Positions 1 through 8,541 of a DNA stretch of 13,645 nt are shown in pieces (the stretch's first letter is position 1; every line of letters begins with the position of its first letter). Under the pieces are notes generated by a model, which ran no database searches, was not told the DNA's origin, and worked only from the letters and a program-made list of their open reading frames with translations. The stretch is from contig CAAFXA010000511.1 in assembly GCA_900766865.1 (NCBI GenBank), forward strand, positions 1-13,645, written 5' to 3'. A program made the position numbers and the translations under genes. This stretch comes from an uncultured Akkermansia sp. Lineage in GTDB: Bacteria > Verrucomicrobiota > Verrucomicrobiia > Verrucomicrobiales > Akkermansiaceae.

Positions 1-19
1 ACGTGTGCTCTTCCGATCT
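1..19. other. Illumina adapter remnant at contig end (artefact)
   Basis: The 19 bases ACGTGTGCTCTTCCGATCT are identical to the 3' end of the Illumina TruSeq Read 2 adapter/primer. They are not genomic. An apparent GTG start at base 5 lies inside the adapter, so the first five residues (MLFRS) of the conceptual translation of the first gene are adapter-derived. True sequence begins at base 20. Confidence 0.95.
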
Positions 20-2530
20 ACCGGAAAACAGGCAGAGCAAATGGCCAAAAGCGGCGGTAACTACATGAAGTTTCTGCATGCCGAAAGCGGCCTCCGTAAT
101 AGCGTGTGTCCCTATATTCCCCAAAGCGACAATCGCTACTCGAGCCTGCTCTACCCCATGATATGGCGCGATACAGACTGTGCGCTGCAATTAGTGCATC
201 TGGGTGTCAATGCCGGATTCCGTCTGATGAGTCTCAAACCGGAAACACTACCGAATTACCTGATATACAAGGGAATCACACAACAAGGGACTCCCAGAGG
301 GAAATCCTCCGGTCAACGAGTTATCACTGTGGGGGCAGATGGAACAAGAACCTCGGGTACGACCTGGCAAGCACTGGATTGTGCCCTGACGGCTCTGCGC
401 GTGCACAGCTTTGCCACATCGGCAGAGGCAGAAGCAACTCTGCGCACACAGCTGCCACAGATTCCCGACGAGCTCAGGGCACTGGCTCCCCGTTGCCTGC
501 TGGCACTGGGTACCGGGGCCTCTGCCTGGAGCCCGGTAAGCATCAGCATCAACGGAGTCTCACCGGACTGGCCGGATGCCTCTGCTGTACAGCTCCCGCA
601 GTGGGAGCCCGGTCTTCTCGGCCTGTCCGACAACCGGCCGGAGACAGTACAGTCTGCCTGGGAGTCTGACATGCAGGCACTGGAGCGACATTTTATCGCC
701 TCGCGAGACCAGGGCTATGCCGGCATACTGCTGGCAGAGGCTCTGTCAGAATGCCACCGGGTACGACCGGGCTACGCAGACCTGACAATCCCCATCTATC
801 CCCGCATTGCCCTGCATTTTGAAGAAGACGGCATTACCGTAGACTTCACCAATGAATATGCCATCAGCGTTGAAAATGACTATCTGACAGGCAATCCCAT
901 TGTGAACGAGGCTTTGTGCAAAGTCCCCCAGCTGCTGCACCGCCTCACACTGCAACTGGCCATGCTGGAAAAAGACGGACACCACCAACAGCTGGAGGCC
1001 AACTGCAACAGGCTGGCTCGTATCCTCAACCGCCACAACCTCTGGCCACTTGTCATCTGCCAGCGAGAGCTGCGCGGATTCAGCACCCTGGCACTCCTCC
1101 GGCTCTTCTCCCACTACGAAGGAGAAAGCGAGCCTCTGTTCGACTACGGCGATGCTATGGGCCTGGGATACGAAATGCGCATTGCCCGTCTGGGGCACGA
1201 AGATGACCTCGGCCTCAATCTGCTGCGCGCCGCCCGCATCAGCCGAGCCCTGCCCGCCACAGAAGAAGAGCGGAGCGAGGCCATACAAGCCTTCATGGAG
1301 CTGGCAAAACAGCATGCGGGAGACATTTCGCCCGTGCTGACCGGCACCATCCTCATGCACCTCACCCGCTGGGGTATCACCACTCCCATTCTGGAATGGA
1401 AAGATTGCCCTGCCCGCTACCTGTGCGGCAACTATTCCACTGTGGGCCTGCACCTCATCCGCGAATTGCTGCGCCGGGGGCGGAAGGATGAAGCCCGCCG
1501 TATGATTACAGCCATGGCAGCCCATGCAGAGACCGACACCACCCCGGCTTACCGCGAAGCACTGGCTCTGATGGCAGAAACAAAGGAAGAAGCTGCCAGG
1601 CTGCAACGGGATGCGCTGTTGCTGGCCATTCTGCACCGCCCAGTGGACTACGATGCCTACAGCGCATATCTGGAAGACCAGGCTGCTCATGGCACCCAGT
1701 ACGAAAACATGATAAAGAGCGAACTGCTGCACAGCTGGGGCAAATCCGCCGGCATCACCCCAGAGCTGGCTATGCGCTTCGCCGCTGAGGGTAAATGGGA
1801 AGCCGCCGTCTTTGCCTACGAATACCTGTTGGCGGAGGGACTAACCGCCGCCACCCCGTACGGCAAGCTCCCGGATCACGCACACATCTGCTACTACCGA
1901 GCCTTTGCCGATATCTGCCGCAGCAAACTGAACAACAATGCTCAACTGGCAGAAAGAGCAATGGCCGGAATTAAAGGCACCCCCGCAGAATCCACAGCAA
2001 CCCGCCTGCTGGAGATGACGGTACCGCAGCCAGAACCGCCACAGCCAAAGCTCCTGCCGAAGGAAACGGATTTGCTGGCAGCCCTTCCGGCCCGCGAATG
2101 GAAGCTGAAGGATGGCAGCACCATCTCCGGACAGCTCATCAGCATCCACCAAGGCATGGTTAATGGCCTGCGCCTGCGCTCAGCCGATGGGACAACACAA
2201 CTCATTGAGGAAAAATCGCTGGCAGAATCCCCCGCAGCCTATATCCGCGAATGGGAGAAAGCCAACGGCATGCAGACCTGGCAATGGAAAACACAACCGG
2301 ACAACAGCCCCTACTACGAAAAAACGCACGGCAAGTTGCTCAAAGCCGTACCGGATAAACGGCAGAGCTACATAACAAAATGCCGGGGGGAGTTCCTGGT
2401 GGGGATTCTGCTGCGGGATGGCAGCGTGGAGTTTATCCCCACCGCCGGCATGCCCGGAGAACAGCACAACAAAGTAATGGAGCACTGCCGCATTCCGGAA
2501 AACCAACGCACACTTCCAACCAAGCCATAA
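20..2530 (+). CDS. Large helical-repeat protein with C-terminal SHD1-like domain, 5' partial
   Basis: The gene is cut by the contig end; the only apparent start (GTG at 5) is adapter sequence. Residue numbers below count from that codon. It is a clear paralogue of the gene at 4731-7835. From about residue 59 to 650 the two run collinearly with few gaps, sharing blocks such as PDASAV.LPQW, ILNRH.LWPLVICQRELRGFS, FTHYEGE/FSHYEGE and GKSAGITP. By that alignment about 170 N-terminal residues are missing, including a presumed signal peptide. The middle (about 320-650) is helix-rich and TPR-like. After a Pro-rich linker (about 672-690), residues 695-755 look like an SLA1-homology SHD1 domain: W..KDGSTISG, hydrophobic strand, ADGT, then an acidic helix. 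About 85 further residues are unassigned. TAA ends 6 nt before the next gene. The function is unknown; a secreted scaffold or interaction role is inference. Confidence 0.85.
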   Translation, partial: TGKQAEQMAKSGGNYMKFLHAESGLRNSVCPYIPQSDNRYSSLLYPMIWRDTDCALQLVHLGVNAGFRLMSLKPETLPNYLIYKGITQQGTPRGKSSGQRVITVGADGTRTSGTTWQALDCALTALRVHSFATSAEAEATLRTQLPQIPDELRALAPRCLLALGTGASAWSPVSISINGVSPDWPDASAVQLPQWEPGLLGLSDNRPETVQSAWESDMQALERHFIASRDQGYAGILLAEALSECHRVRPGYADLTIPIYPRIALHFEEDGITVDFTNEYAISVENDYLTGNPIVNEALCKVPQLLHRLTLQLAMLEKDGHHQQLEANCNRLARILNRHNLWPLVICQRELRGFSTLALLRLFSHYEGESEPLFDYGDAMGLGYEMRIARLGHEDDLGLNLLRAARISRALPATEEERSEAIQAFMELAKQHAGDISPVLTGTILMHLTRWGITTPILEWKDCPARYLCGNYSTVGLHLIRELLRRGRKDEARRMITAMAAHAETDTTPAYREALALMAETKEEAARLQRDALLLAILHRPVDYDAYSAYLEDQAAHGTQYENMIKSELLHSWGKSAGITPELAMRFAAEGKWEAAVFAYEYLLAEGLTAATPYGKLPDHAHICYYRAFADICRSKLNNNAQLAERAMAGIKGTPAESTATRLLEMTVPQPEPPQPKLLPKETDLLAALPAREWKLKDGSTISGQLISIHQGMVNGLRLRSADGTTQLIEEKSLAESPAAYIREWEKANGMQTWQWKTQPDNSPYYEKTHGKLLKAVPDKRQSYITKCRGEFLVGILLRDGSVEFIPTAGMPGEQHNKVMEHCRIPENQRTLPTKP

Positions 2531-2536
2531 ATTCTC

Positions 2537-3688
2537 ATGCAACGCGCTATCCTCTCCCTTTTTATCGCCATCTGCTGCCCCGCTCTGGCACAGCAGAAAG
2601 CACCACTGCCCTATACAGAGCAGCTGGCGGCATTCCATGCACAGGCAGAGCAGATGAGCCAGGCTCTCTATGCAGCAAATGCAGCGATGGAATCTGCTCA
2701 CGATGAGGCCACTGCCAATGCCGCCGCCCCGCTGGTGCAAGCGGTACACAGGCAGCATGCCCTCATGGCCGCCACCACTCAGGCACTGGAGCAGGCTGGT
2801 GCCACTGTCACAGAGCTCTTCAGCAAGGGCAAACTGCGGCTGTCTCTGCGCCACCTCCCCATGGGGCGCTACCAGGAGCTGAAGGATGAACTGCTCATGC
2901 GGGGTTGTCACGGCTCGGTGCGCCTGTATCTGGCACTGACACATCGTACGACAGAGTTCAGCGAAGAGCAGATAAACGCCCCGCTGAGCGAGGCCGATGC
3001 CGCAACGCTCCGTGCCGTAGCAGATGTATTCGAGTTATTGCGCCTTAACACAAACCAGAAAAAGTGGGAATCGGTAGAAAACTTCGACACCGAGCTCCTG
3101 GCCCTCATCGACAAAGCTCAGCCCGGCATAGATGCTCTGAAACAGAGCCCGGCTGCGCTCATGCAGTTCGATGCGATGGTCATTTCAGCGCGACCTCATC
3201 TGCAGTTGCTGTACGAGCGAGCCTTCTACGAATACGGCAACCTGGAGGAACGCCTCATGCGCAGGCCGGATAACTTCTTTGCCAACCTCTACAGCGAATA
3301 CTACCGCCGCACCTACTTCGACCGCCGGGCCTCCCATACCAACCATCCCGACATCCGCAAGCTGGAGGCCAAGCGCTGGGATGCAGTAGCCCCGGCTCTG
3401 ACAGAGTTCCGCAAGAAGTATGACCTGGGAAAGGGGGATGGCCGCACGCCGGAAACCGCATTCAGCTTCCCACCCCACATCAACCGCAGCAACTATGTGG
3501 ATTTTCTCAATGAGTTCTCGCAGAACATATTCGGAGAAGATGCTCTCTTTGTGCAGGCCCCCAAAATCCAGAACCGCAACAAGTTCGGCAAGCCCGTCGT
3601 GTACGCCCTGGCCTACGGCGGGCGCCTGCAAGGCAAATATCTCCGCAAAATTCATCTTATCTACTGTTATTTTTATCTCCCGCAATGA
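2537..3688 (+). CDS. Exported protein of unknown function
   Basis: This encodes 383 residues that I do not recognise. It starts with a good signal peptide: MQR, a hydrophobic stretch, and an ALA|QQ cleavage site after residue 18. The mature protein is mostly predicted helix. An Ala-rich N-terminal part (residues 20-95) resembles a coiled coil. A Tyr/Arg/Asp-rich part follows at about 225-290, and near 318-330 there is a GDGRTPETAFSF motif of the type that often precedes a small C-terminal domain. The last 15 or so residues (KIHLIYCYFYLPQ) are oddly hydrophobic and encoded by AT-rich DNA unlike the rest of the gene. The stop overlaps the next start as ATGA, implying translational coupling. No Shine-Dalgarno motif precedes the ATG. 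Context points to a partner of the other exported proteins in this operon. Confidence 0.8.
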   Translation: MQRAILSLFIAICCPALAQQKAPLPYTEQLAAFHAQAEQMSQALYAANAAMESAHDEATANAAAPLVQAVHRQHALMAATTQALEQAGATVTELFSKGKLRLSLRHLPMGRYQELKDELLMRGCHGSVRLYLALTHRTTEFSEEQINAPLSEADAATLRAVADVFELLRLNTNQKKWESVENFDTELLALIDKAQPGIDALKQSPAALMQFDAMVISARPHLQLLYERAFYEYGNLEERLMRRPDNFFANLYSEYYRRTYFDRRASHTNHPDIRKLEAKRWDAVAPALTEFRKKYDLGKGDGRTPETAFSFPPHINRSNYVDFLNEFSQNIFGEDALFVQAPKIQNRNKFGKPVVYALAYGGRLQGKYLRKIHLIYCYFYLPQ

Positions 3689-4734
3689 AACGATTTTTCA
3701 GCACAATAATTTCCTGTACTCTGCTGTTCTGCGGCATAGTCCAGGCTCAGGATGGAGGCTTTGCCAAAGCGGCAGAGTTCGGGGCTCCACGCCTCAACCT
3801 CAACAGCCCGCAATACCTGAAACCCGGAGATATGCGCACCTGGCAGCTGCCCTCGGGCCCCATACAGGCAGCAGTCGTTGCCATAGAGGGCGAATGGGGG
3901 CGGCAGGCAAACATCCAGCTGCGCACAGAGTACGGCTTGCAGCTCAGTGTACCCGCTCGCAATCTGCGGGATGCAGATCTGGAGGCCGTACGCCAATGGC
4001 TGGCAGCCAATAATTTCGCGGAGATAGAGACACTGCGCCACGGCAAAGTGCTCTGCAAGATTCAGGCCGTGACCGAGCTGAACGACTACACGCTGATGGT
4101 ACACCTGGTGCAGCCGGATGGACGCCTGCGCCACTGGCCCGTCTACCGCAAAGTCCCCCGTCCCGGGGAACGCTTCGAGGCCCGCCCTGTACCGGTAACG
4201 CAAAAAACGCTCGACATGCTCCACGAGCAACTGAAAGGCCAGAAAGAATTGCCGCCGGCCCCGCTGGCCATTGCAGAGAGCGCACAGGAGGCCGCAGCCT
4301 GCGCAGCCATCCGCGGGCAGAGTGTGGTGGTGCTGTTCCTGCACAACCGCGGCAGCGATGTGGATAAAGCTTTCCGGAATTTCCTGAAACAATATCCCTA
4401 CGCCTCTGCGCACCTGAGTCGCCGCCACGTTTTCCTGCTGGCCTACCGGGGAGAAGATGGCAGCTACCCCCCCAGCCTGACTCGCGAGCTGCTCGCGCTG
4501 GATTACCGCTTGAACCCGCAGAATCAACATACCCTGATGAATATGACGGCTCGTTATGTTGCAGAAGCGACGCTCGAAGAACAAAGCAACATTATCCACG
4601 GCATCCACTTCATGCCCTATCCCTATGCCCGGGACAATGAACCCAACCCTTCGCGCTGCTACAGCTGCAATCAGTATCTGATTGGCAACAGCTTCTCCAC
4701 TACTCCTGAAAAACTGGATTTCAACCTGCAATGA
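3685..4734 (+). CDS. Exported SHD1-like + thioredoxin-like fold protein
   Basis: This encodes 349 residues. An N-terminal signal peptide (MKRFFSTIIS..., cleavage near VQA|QD after residue 21) directs export. Residues 51-107 (RTWQLPSG..IQA..., ending in LRDADLEAVRQWL) fit the SLA1-homology SHD1 pattern common in Planctomycetes/Verrucomicrobia proteins. Residues 111-165 may form another small beta domain. Residues 192-290 resemble a thioredoxin-like domain: a SAQEAAACAA helix, the core strand SVVVLFLH, then a helix and SRRHVFLLAYR. The usual active-site CxxC after the first core strand is replaced by NRGSD, so redox activity there is unlikely. A separate CYSC motif lies near the C-terminus (325-328). 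The same SHD1 + thioredoxin-like pair forms the tail of the next gene product. Start and stop overlap both neighbours as ATGA. Domain calls are by eye. Confidence 0.8.
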   Translation: MKRFFSTIISCTLLFCGIVQAQDGGFAKAAEFGAPRLNLNSPQYLKPGDMRTWQLPSGPIQAAVVAIEGEWGRQANIQLRTEYGLQLSVPARNLRDADLEAVRQWLAANNFAEIETLRHGKVLCKIQAVTELNDYTLMVHLVQPDGRLRHWPVYRKVPRPGERFEARPVPVTQKTLDMLHEQLKGQKELPPAPLAIAESAQEAAACAAIRGQSVVVLFLHNRGSDVDKAFRNFLKQYPYASAHLSRRHVFLLAYRGEDGSYPPSLTRELLALDYRLNPQNQHTLMNMTARYVAEATLEEQSNIIHGIHFMPYPYARDNEPNPSRCYSCNQYLIGNSFSTTPEKLDFNLQ

Positions 4735-7700
4735 ATACCTTCCCCCTACACAGAATTCTTCTCGGCTCGCTGCTGGCACTGCTGCCACAAGCCGGGGCAT
4801 TGGTGCTGGATACATATCAAGACCCGGTCACCACCCCGATAGCGGGAGATATAGCCCCGGCAGACTGGTTTGCAAACGAAAGTCGCCAGGAGGCCGGCTG
4901 GCTGCAACGCACTTGTTCCACAGAGGAAGTGCGAGCCCAGGAACAACTGGAATACCTGCTGCAACGCCCGGACGATGAGAATGCCTACTGCGCCCTCGCT
5001 CAGAATCAGGATGGCGTGAATGCCGTCATGAAAGCCCCCGGTATCACCTACACCGGGAAGCAGTATGTGAGTGTCTCCCCCCTGCTGCGCTACCGAAACC
5101 TGCTCAGCGGCATCAAGGGAGCCCCCGGGCGAACCTTTATTCTGCGTATGCGGGATTTCCTGCGCAGCAATCCCCGCGGAGAAGAGCTTGCACTGGGCAT
5201 CTACCGCTGGCTGGAAGAGGAGGATAACCTCACCGAGCCGGAAATACAGGTACTCAGCAACGCCCTCTCCAAATGGCTTTACGTCCGCAACAGCGACAAA
5301 ATACAAGCCGCCTACGCCCGCCTGTTCATGAAGGAATTCCGGGGGCTGAAAGAAATACGCCTCACCCCAGCGCAGGAGGAACGCATCTTCTCCCGCCACC
5401 CCTCCCTGCGCCCCTTTGTGCTGGCAGCCGGTGCCCTCAACGGCATGCCCGTGGCTCGAAAAGAACGGGAAAAAGGTATTGCAAACTGTCTGTTACATGA
5501 GCTGGCCTGGCAGAATGCCCCAGAGGCTCTGCCCCTTGCTCGCCACCTCCGACTCTTCGGCTTCGAACTGCTGCGCCGCACACCGGACTCCTTGCCAGCC
5601 TACCTGAACGGACGGGGTATCGCCCGGAATGGCGGCTACCTGGCCGAGGTGCCGGCTTGCTGCTACACCGCACTGGCTGGAGACCAGGCCGCCACGCACG
5701 AAAAAGTGGCCCAGCTGCCATCGGCACTGGCTGCCTTACGCTCCCGCTGCCTGCTGGCCGCCGGGGTTCAGAGCGATATCTGGCAGGCGGTCTGCAAGAA
5801 TACCGCTCCGGCACACTGGCCGGATGCCTCCGCTGTCACGCTGCCACAGTGGAAACCGGAGCTGCTCGGCCTGGTCGATGAGAAGCCGGAAACGCTGCAT
5901 ACAGCATTCGCGAGCGAGTTGAAAGCACTCGGGGAGCTTCTGGAAAACATAGAAGTTCATGGACTTCGCGGGGCATTGCTGGGCAATATGCTTGGCAAAT
6001 GCGACAGCGTGCGCCCGGTGGTGCGCGACCTCACCCTGCCCGTTTTCCAACGCATTGCGCTGGCTCTGGACGAAGACGGGATGAGTATTTCCTTCGATGA
6101 AGAAAACGAAAGCTTCCACATCGAAAGCAGCGAAGACGAACTGACAGCCCCGGTGGAGCTGCATCTGCACCGCCTTACCCTCCTGCTGGCCTTGCAGGAA
6201 AAAGCAGAAGACACTGCCGGCATGCAGGCCTCCTGCTCACAGTTGGCCCGTATTCTGAACCGCCACAGGCTGTGGCCGCTGGTCATCTGCCAGCGCGAAC
6301 TGCGCGGCTTCAGTCCCCGCACACTGCTTACCCTGTTTACACACTACGAAGGGGAAGCGGAGCCATTACAGCACTATGGCGAAGCCATGGGGCTGGAGGC
6401 AGAGATGAACCTGGCACGCCTGGCACAGGAGGACGAGCTGGGGGATACCCTCCTGCTGGCCACCACCATCAGCGGAGCCATCCCGGCCAGCGATGAAGAA
6501 CGTCAGAACGCTGTGAATGCCTTGTTGGACAAAGCCAAAGCCGCCCCCGACAGCGAACTGGCTACCGAAACAATCAGCCACTTACTCCGCCATAAGCAAC
6601 ACCACGCAGTGGCAGAATGGAAGGAATGTCCCACGCGTTGTTTCTGTGGAAGATATGCAGCCAATGGCCTGCGCCTCATCCGTGAACTTGTGCAGGAGGG
6701 ACAGACAGATGCGGCACGGCAGCTCCTTGCGACCATGGCGGCTGACAAGGATACAGACACCGCCCCGGCCTATCGACTGGCCTGTGCTCTGCTGAGCAGC
6801 AATGAGCAGGAGAAAGCCCGCCTGCACAAGGATGCCCTCTTGCTGGCCCTCGTATATCGCAGCTTCGACTACGCCGCCTACCGCGACAGCATGGAAGAGC
6901 TGGCACTGTCCGAGGGCAGCGCTGATTCGGTAATGAAAGCGGAGCTGCTCATGTCCGGCGGCAAGTCTGCCGGCATTACCCCGCGCATGGTACAGCATTA
7001 TACCCGCAGCGGCCTGTGGAAAGAAGCAGCCTTTGCCTGCCGCTACCTCGTGGCCGAAGGTATCTCCACCGCTACCCCCTATGGTACAATCCCCTCTCAG
7101 GCCGACATCGTTCGCTATGGGCAACATGCATGCAACTATGCCCAGCTACCGGAACAGAAGCCCCAGTCAACCCCAGACAACCAGCCCCAGCCACACAAAA
7201 CCGGGCCGCAGCTCAGCTGTGGCACCCTCCTGAGCGCAGATGTTGACCTCAGCTACCCGTCTCAATATGTCCTCTACCTGAAACAAGGCAACAACATGCG
7301 GACTCTGCATACAGATTCGCCCGACCTGAACAAGCAGGACAAAGAAATAGTCCGCCAATTCTGTGCAGACCCATCCAACCTGAGAAGCGTTGCCCCACAC
7401 ATTGCCACCACTGCACAGGAGGCGCAGAAACTTGCTCAAGAGCACAATCTGCCCATACTGGTGCTGACAGCCTGCATGCCGCAGAACTGCCGGGCACCTT
7501 TTGTGCTCAACACATACCGGGATTTGTACCCGGAAACAGGCGATTGGCTGCGCCGCCACTACATTCTGCTGCCCCTGAACATGAAGTTGCACAGCAACGA
7601 ACGAGCAGCATTGCTGCAACTGGAGCGGGAAATGGCACCGGAGTCACCTGCAGATAACAGCCCCATGGCACAAGCCATGAGTCCCGAAAACGCCACTTCG

Positions 7701-7835
7701 GGCAGCTCACGGCTCCCCGCATGTATCCTCAGAAAGGGTAGTTCCGAGTGCGGTTACATCAACATCACAGCCACCCTGCCGCCGGACAGCCTGTTACACA
7801 CACTTACACCCTTTACCAAACCTGCAAAAAACTGA
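4731..7835 (+). CDS. Large exported helical-repeat protein with SHD1-like and thioredoxin-like tail
   Basis: This encodes 1034 residues and is the complete paralogue of the truncated gene at the window start. A signal peptide covers about residues 1-23 (HRILLGSLLALLPQAGA). Residues 25-220 have no counterpart in the truncated copy because that copy is cut. Residues 270-800 are collinear with the paralogue, and the strongest block (ILNRHRLWPLVICQRELRGFS) begins near residue 507. The C-terminus differs: after a Gln/Pro-rich linker (about 805-823), residues 826-885 look SHD1-like (YVLYLKQG, then SPDLNKQDKEIVRQF). Residues 889-950 resemble the thioredoxin-like part of the preceding gene product (TAQEAQKLAQEHNLPILVL..., LRRHYILLPL). 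A C-x4-C pair (C915, C920) sits where a CxxC would be expected. The last 80 residues are low-complexity. It overlaps the upstream gene by ATGA and lies 1 nt from the next. The molecular function is unknown. Confidence 0.82.
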   Translation: MNTFPLHRILLGSLLALLPQAGALVLDTYQDPVTTPIAGDIAPADWFANESRQEAGWLQRTCSTEEVRAQEQLEYLLQRPDDENAYCALAQNQDGVNAVMKAPGITYTGKQYVSVSPLLRYRNLLSGIKGAPGRTFILRMRDFLRSNPRGEELALGIYRWLEEEDNLTEPEIQVLSNALSKWLYVRNSDKIQAAYARLFMKEFRGLKEIRLTPAQEERIFSRHPSLRPFVLAAGALNGMPVARKEREKGIANCLLHELAWQNAPEALPLARHLRLFGFELLRRTPDSLPAYLNGRGIARNGGYLAEVPACCYTALAGDQAATHEKVAQLPSALAALRSRCLLAAGVQSDIWQAVCKNTAPAHWPDASAVTLPQWKPELLGLVDEKPETLHTAFASELKALGELLENIEVHGLRGALLGNMLGKCDSVRPVVRDLTLPVFQRIALALDEDGMSISFDEENESFHIESSEDELTAPVELHLHRLTLLLALQEKAEDTAGMQASCSQLARILNRHRLWPLVICQRELRGFSPRTLLTLFTHYEGEAEPLQHYGEAMGLEAEMNLARLAQEDELGDTLLLATTISGAIPASDEERQNAVNALLDKAKAAPDSELATETISHLLRHKQHHAVAEWKECPTRCFCGRYAANGLRLIRELVQEGQTDAARQLLATMAADKDTDTAPAYRLACALLSSNEQEKARLHKDALLLALVYRSFDYAAYRDSMEELALSEGSADSVMKAELLMSGGKSAGITPRMVQHYTRSGLWKEAAFACRYLVAEGISTATPYGTIPSQADIVRYGQHACNYAQLPEQKPQSTPDNQPQPHKTGPQLSCGTLLSADVDLSYPSQYVLYLKQGNNMRTLHTDSPDLNKQDKEIVRQFCADPSNLRSVAPHIATTAQEAQKLAQEHNLPILVLTACMPQNCRAPFVLNTYRDLYPETGDWLRRHYILLPLNMKLHSNERAALLQLEREMAPESPADNSPMAQAMSPENATSGSSRLPACILRKGSSECGYINITATLPPDSLLHTLTPFTKPAKN

Positions 7836-7836
7836 C

Positions 7837-8541
7837 ATGAAACGCTTTCTATACCCACTGCTACTGAGTCTGGGCCCGGCCATAGCCGCCCCGCAACCGC
7901 TGCTGGGGCTGCGCGCCGAGCCCACACCTGACTACTTGCGCGAGCACTACGCCGCCCTCATCCCTGCCGGCACAGGCCTCAGCGTAGTCGGCACCGTGGC
8001 AAAAACACCCGCTGCCGAGGTACTGAAAGATGGCGACATCATCCTGAGCATCAATGGAAAATCCATGAGCAAAAAAGAGGAGCTTGCCGAGCTGATGCAG
8101 AATTGCAAACCCGGCGATGTGCTCCAACTGCGAGTCCTGCGCCTGGGAGAAGTTATTGAGCTGAGCATCACCCTCGCAGCCCGTCCCGAACAACCCACGC
8201 TGAACAGCGAGCAGACAAGCGAACTTAATCGCCTGCTCCTGCTGCTGTGCCCACAGGAAGAAAAAGCCACTGTGGATGTTCCCGCCGTGCGCCGCCACAT
8301 GCTGAAACTCGCTGAAATGGGCTTGGCCGACAAGGATGAATACGATACCTGCACCCTCTACCTCGCAGCCGGAGAAACGCTTATCCGCATCAAATCCTCA
8401 GAACGCAGCCTCACCATCCGCAACAACCATCCCAAAGTGCCGGATGCCTACCTGCGCGCCGGAAACTACACCCGCGATGACGAGCGTCTGCACGAAAAAC
8501 TCACCGAGCTTCTGCTCCAAGCCGATTATTACCGCCCATGA
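7837..8541 (+). CDS. Exported PDZ-domain protein
   Basis: This encodes 234 residues. A signal peptide (MKRFLYPLLLSLGPAIA, cleavage near residue 17) is followed by a single PDZ domain at about 45-115. The domain shows GLSVVGTVAKTPAAEV.LKDGDIILSINGK, then an ELAELMQNCKPGDVLQLRVLR segment, which is the HtrA/CtpA-type circularly permuted layout. No protease domain is attached, so it probably binds peptide C-termini or partner proteins. The C-terminal half (about 145-234) contains a beta-rich segment (TLYLAAGETLIRIKSSERSLTIR) that resembles the tail of the - strand PDZ protein at 10024-10782. The two are therefore likely paralogues over their whole length. The gene starts 1 nt after the preceding stop and overlaps the next start as ATGA. 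No Shine-Dalgarno motif is visible. Confidence 0.87.
   Translation: MKRFLYPLLLSLGPAIAAPQPLLGLRAEPTPDYLREHYAALIPAGTGLSVVGTVAKTPAAEVLKDGDIILSINGKSMSKKEELAELMQNCKPGDVLQLRVLRLGEVIELSITLAARPEQPTLNSEQTSELNRLLLLLCPQEEKATVDVPAVRRHMLKLAEMGLADKDEYDTCTLYLAAGETLIRIKSSERSLTIRNNHPKVPDAYLRAGNYTRDDERLHEKLTELLLQADYYRP

Noticed and set aside
746..1732. 328-codon open frame on the - strand
   Set aside because: It lies wholly antisense to the first large helical gene, has no recognisable domain, and arises from GC-rich codon bias.
3673..4815. 380-codon open frame on the - strand
   Set aside because: It is antisense to the SHD1/thioredoxin-like gene, which has a signal peptide, overlapping starts and a related module elsewhere; the antisense frame has none of these.
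7473..7490. Active thioredoxin site in the 1034-residue protein
   Set aside because: The cysteines are spaced C-x4-C, not CxxC, and have no WC(G/P)xC context.
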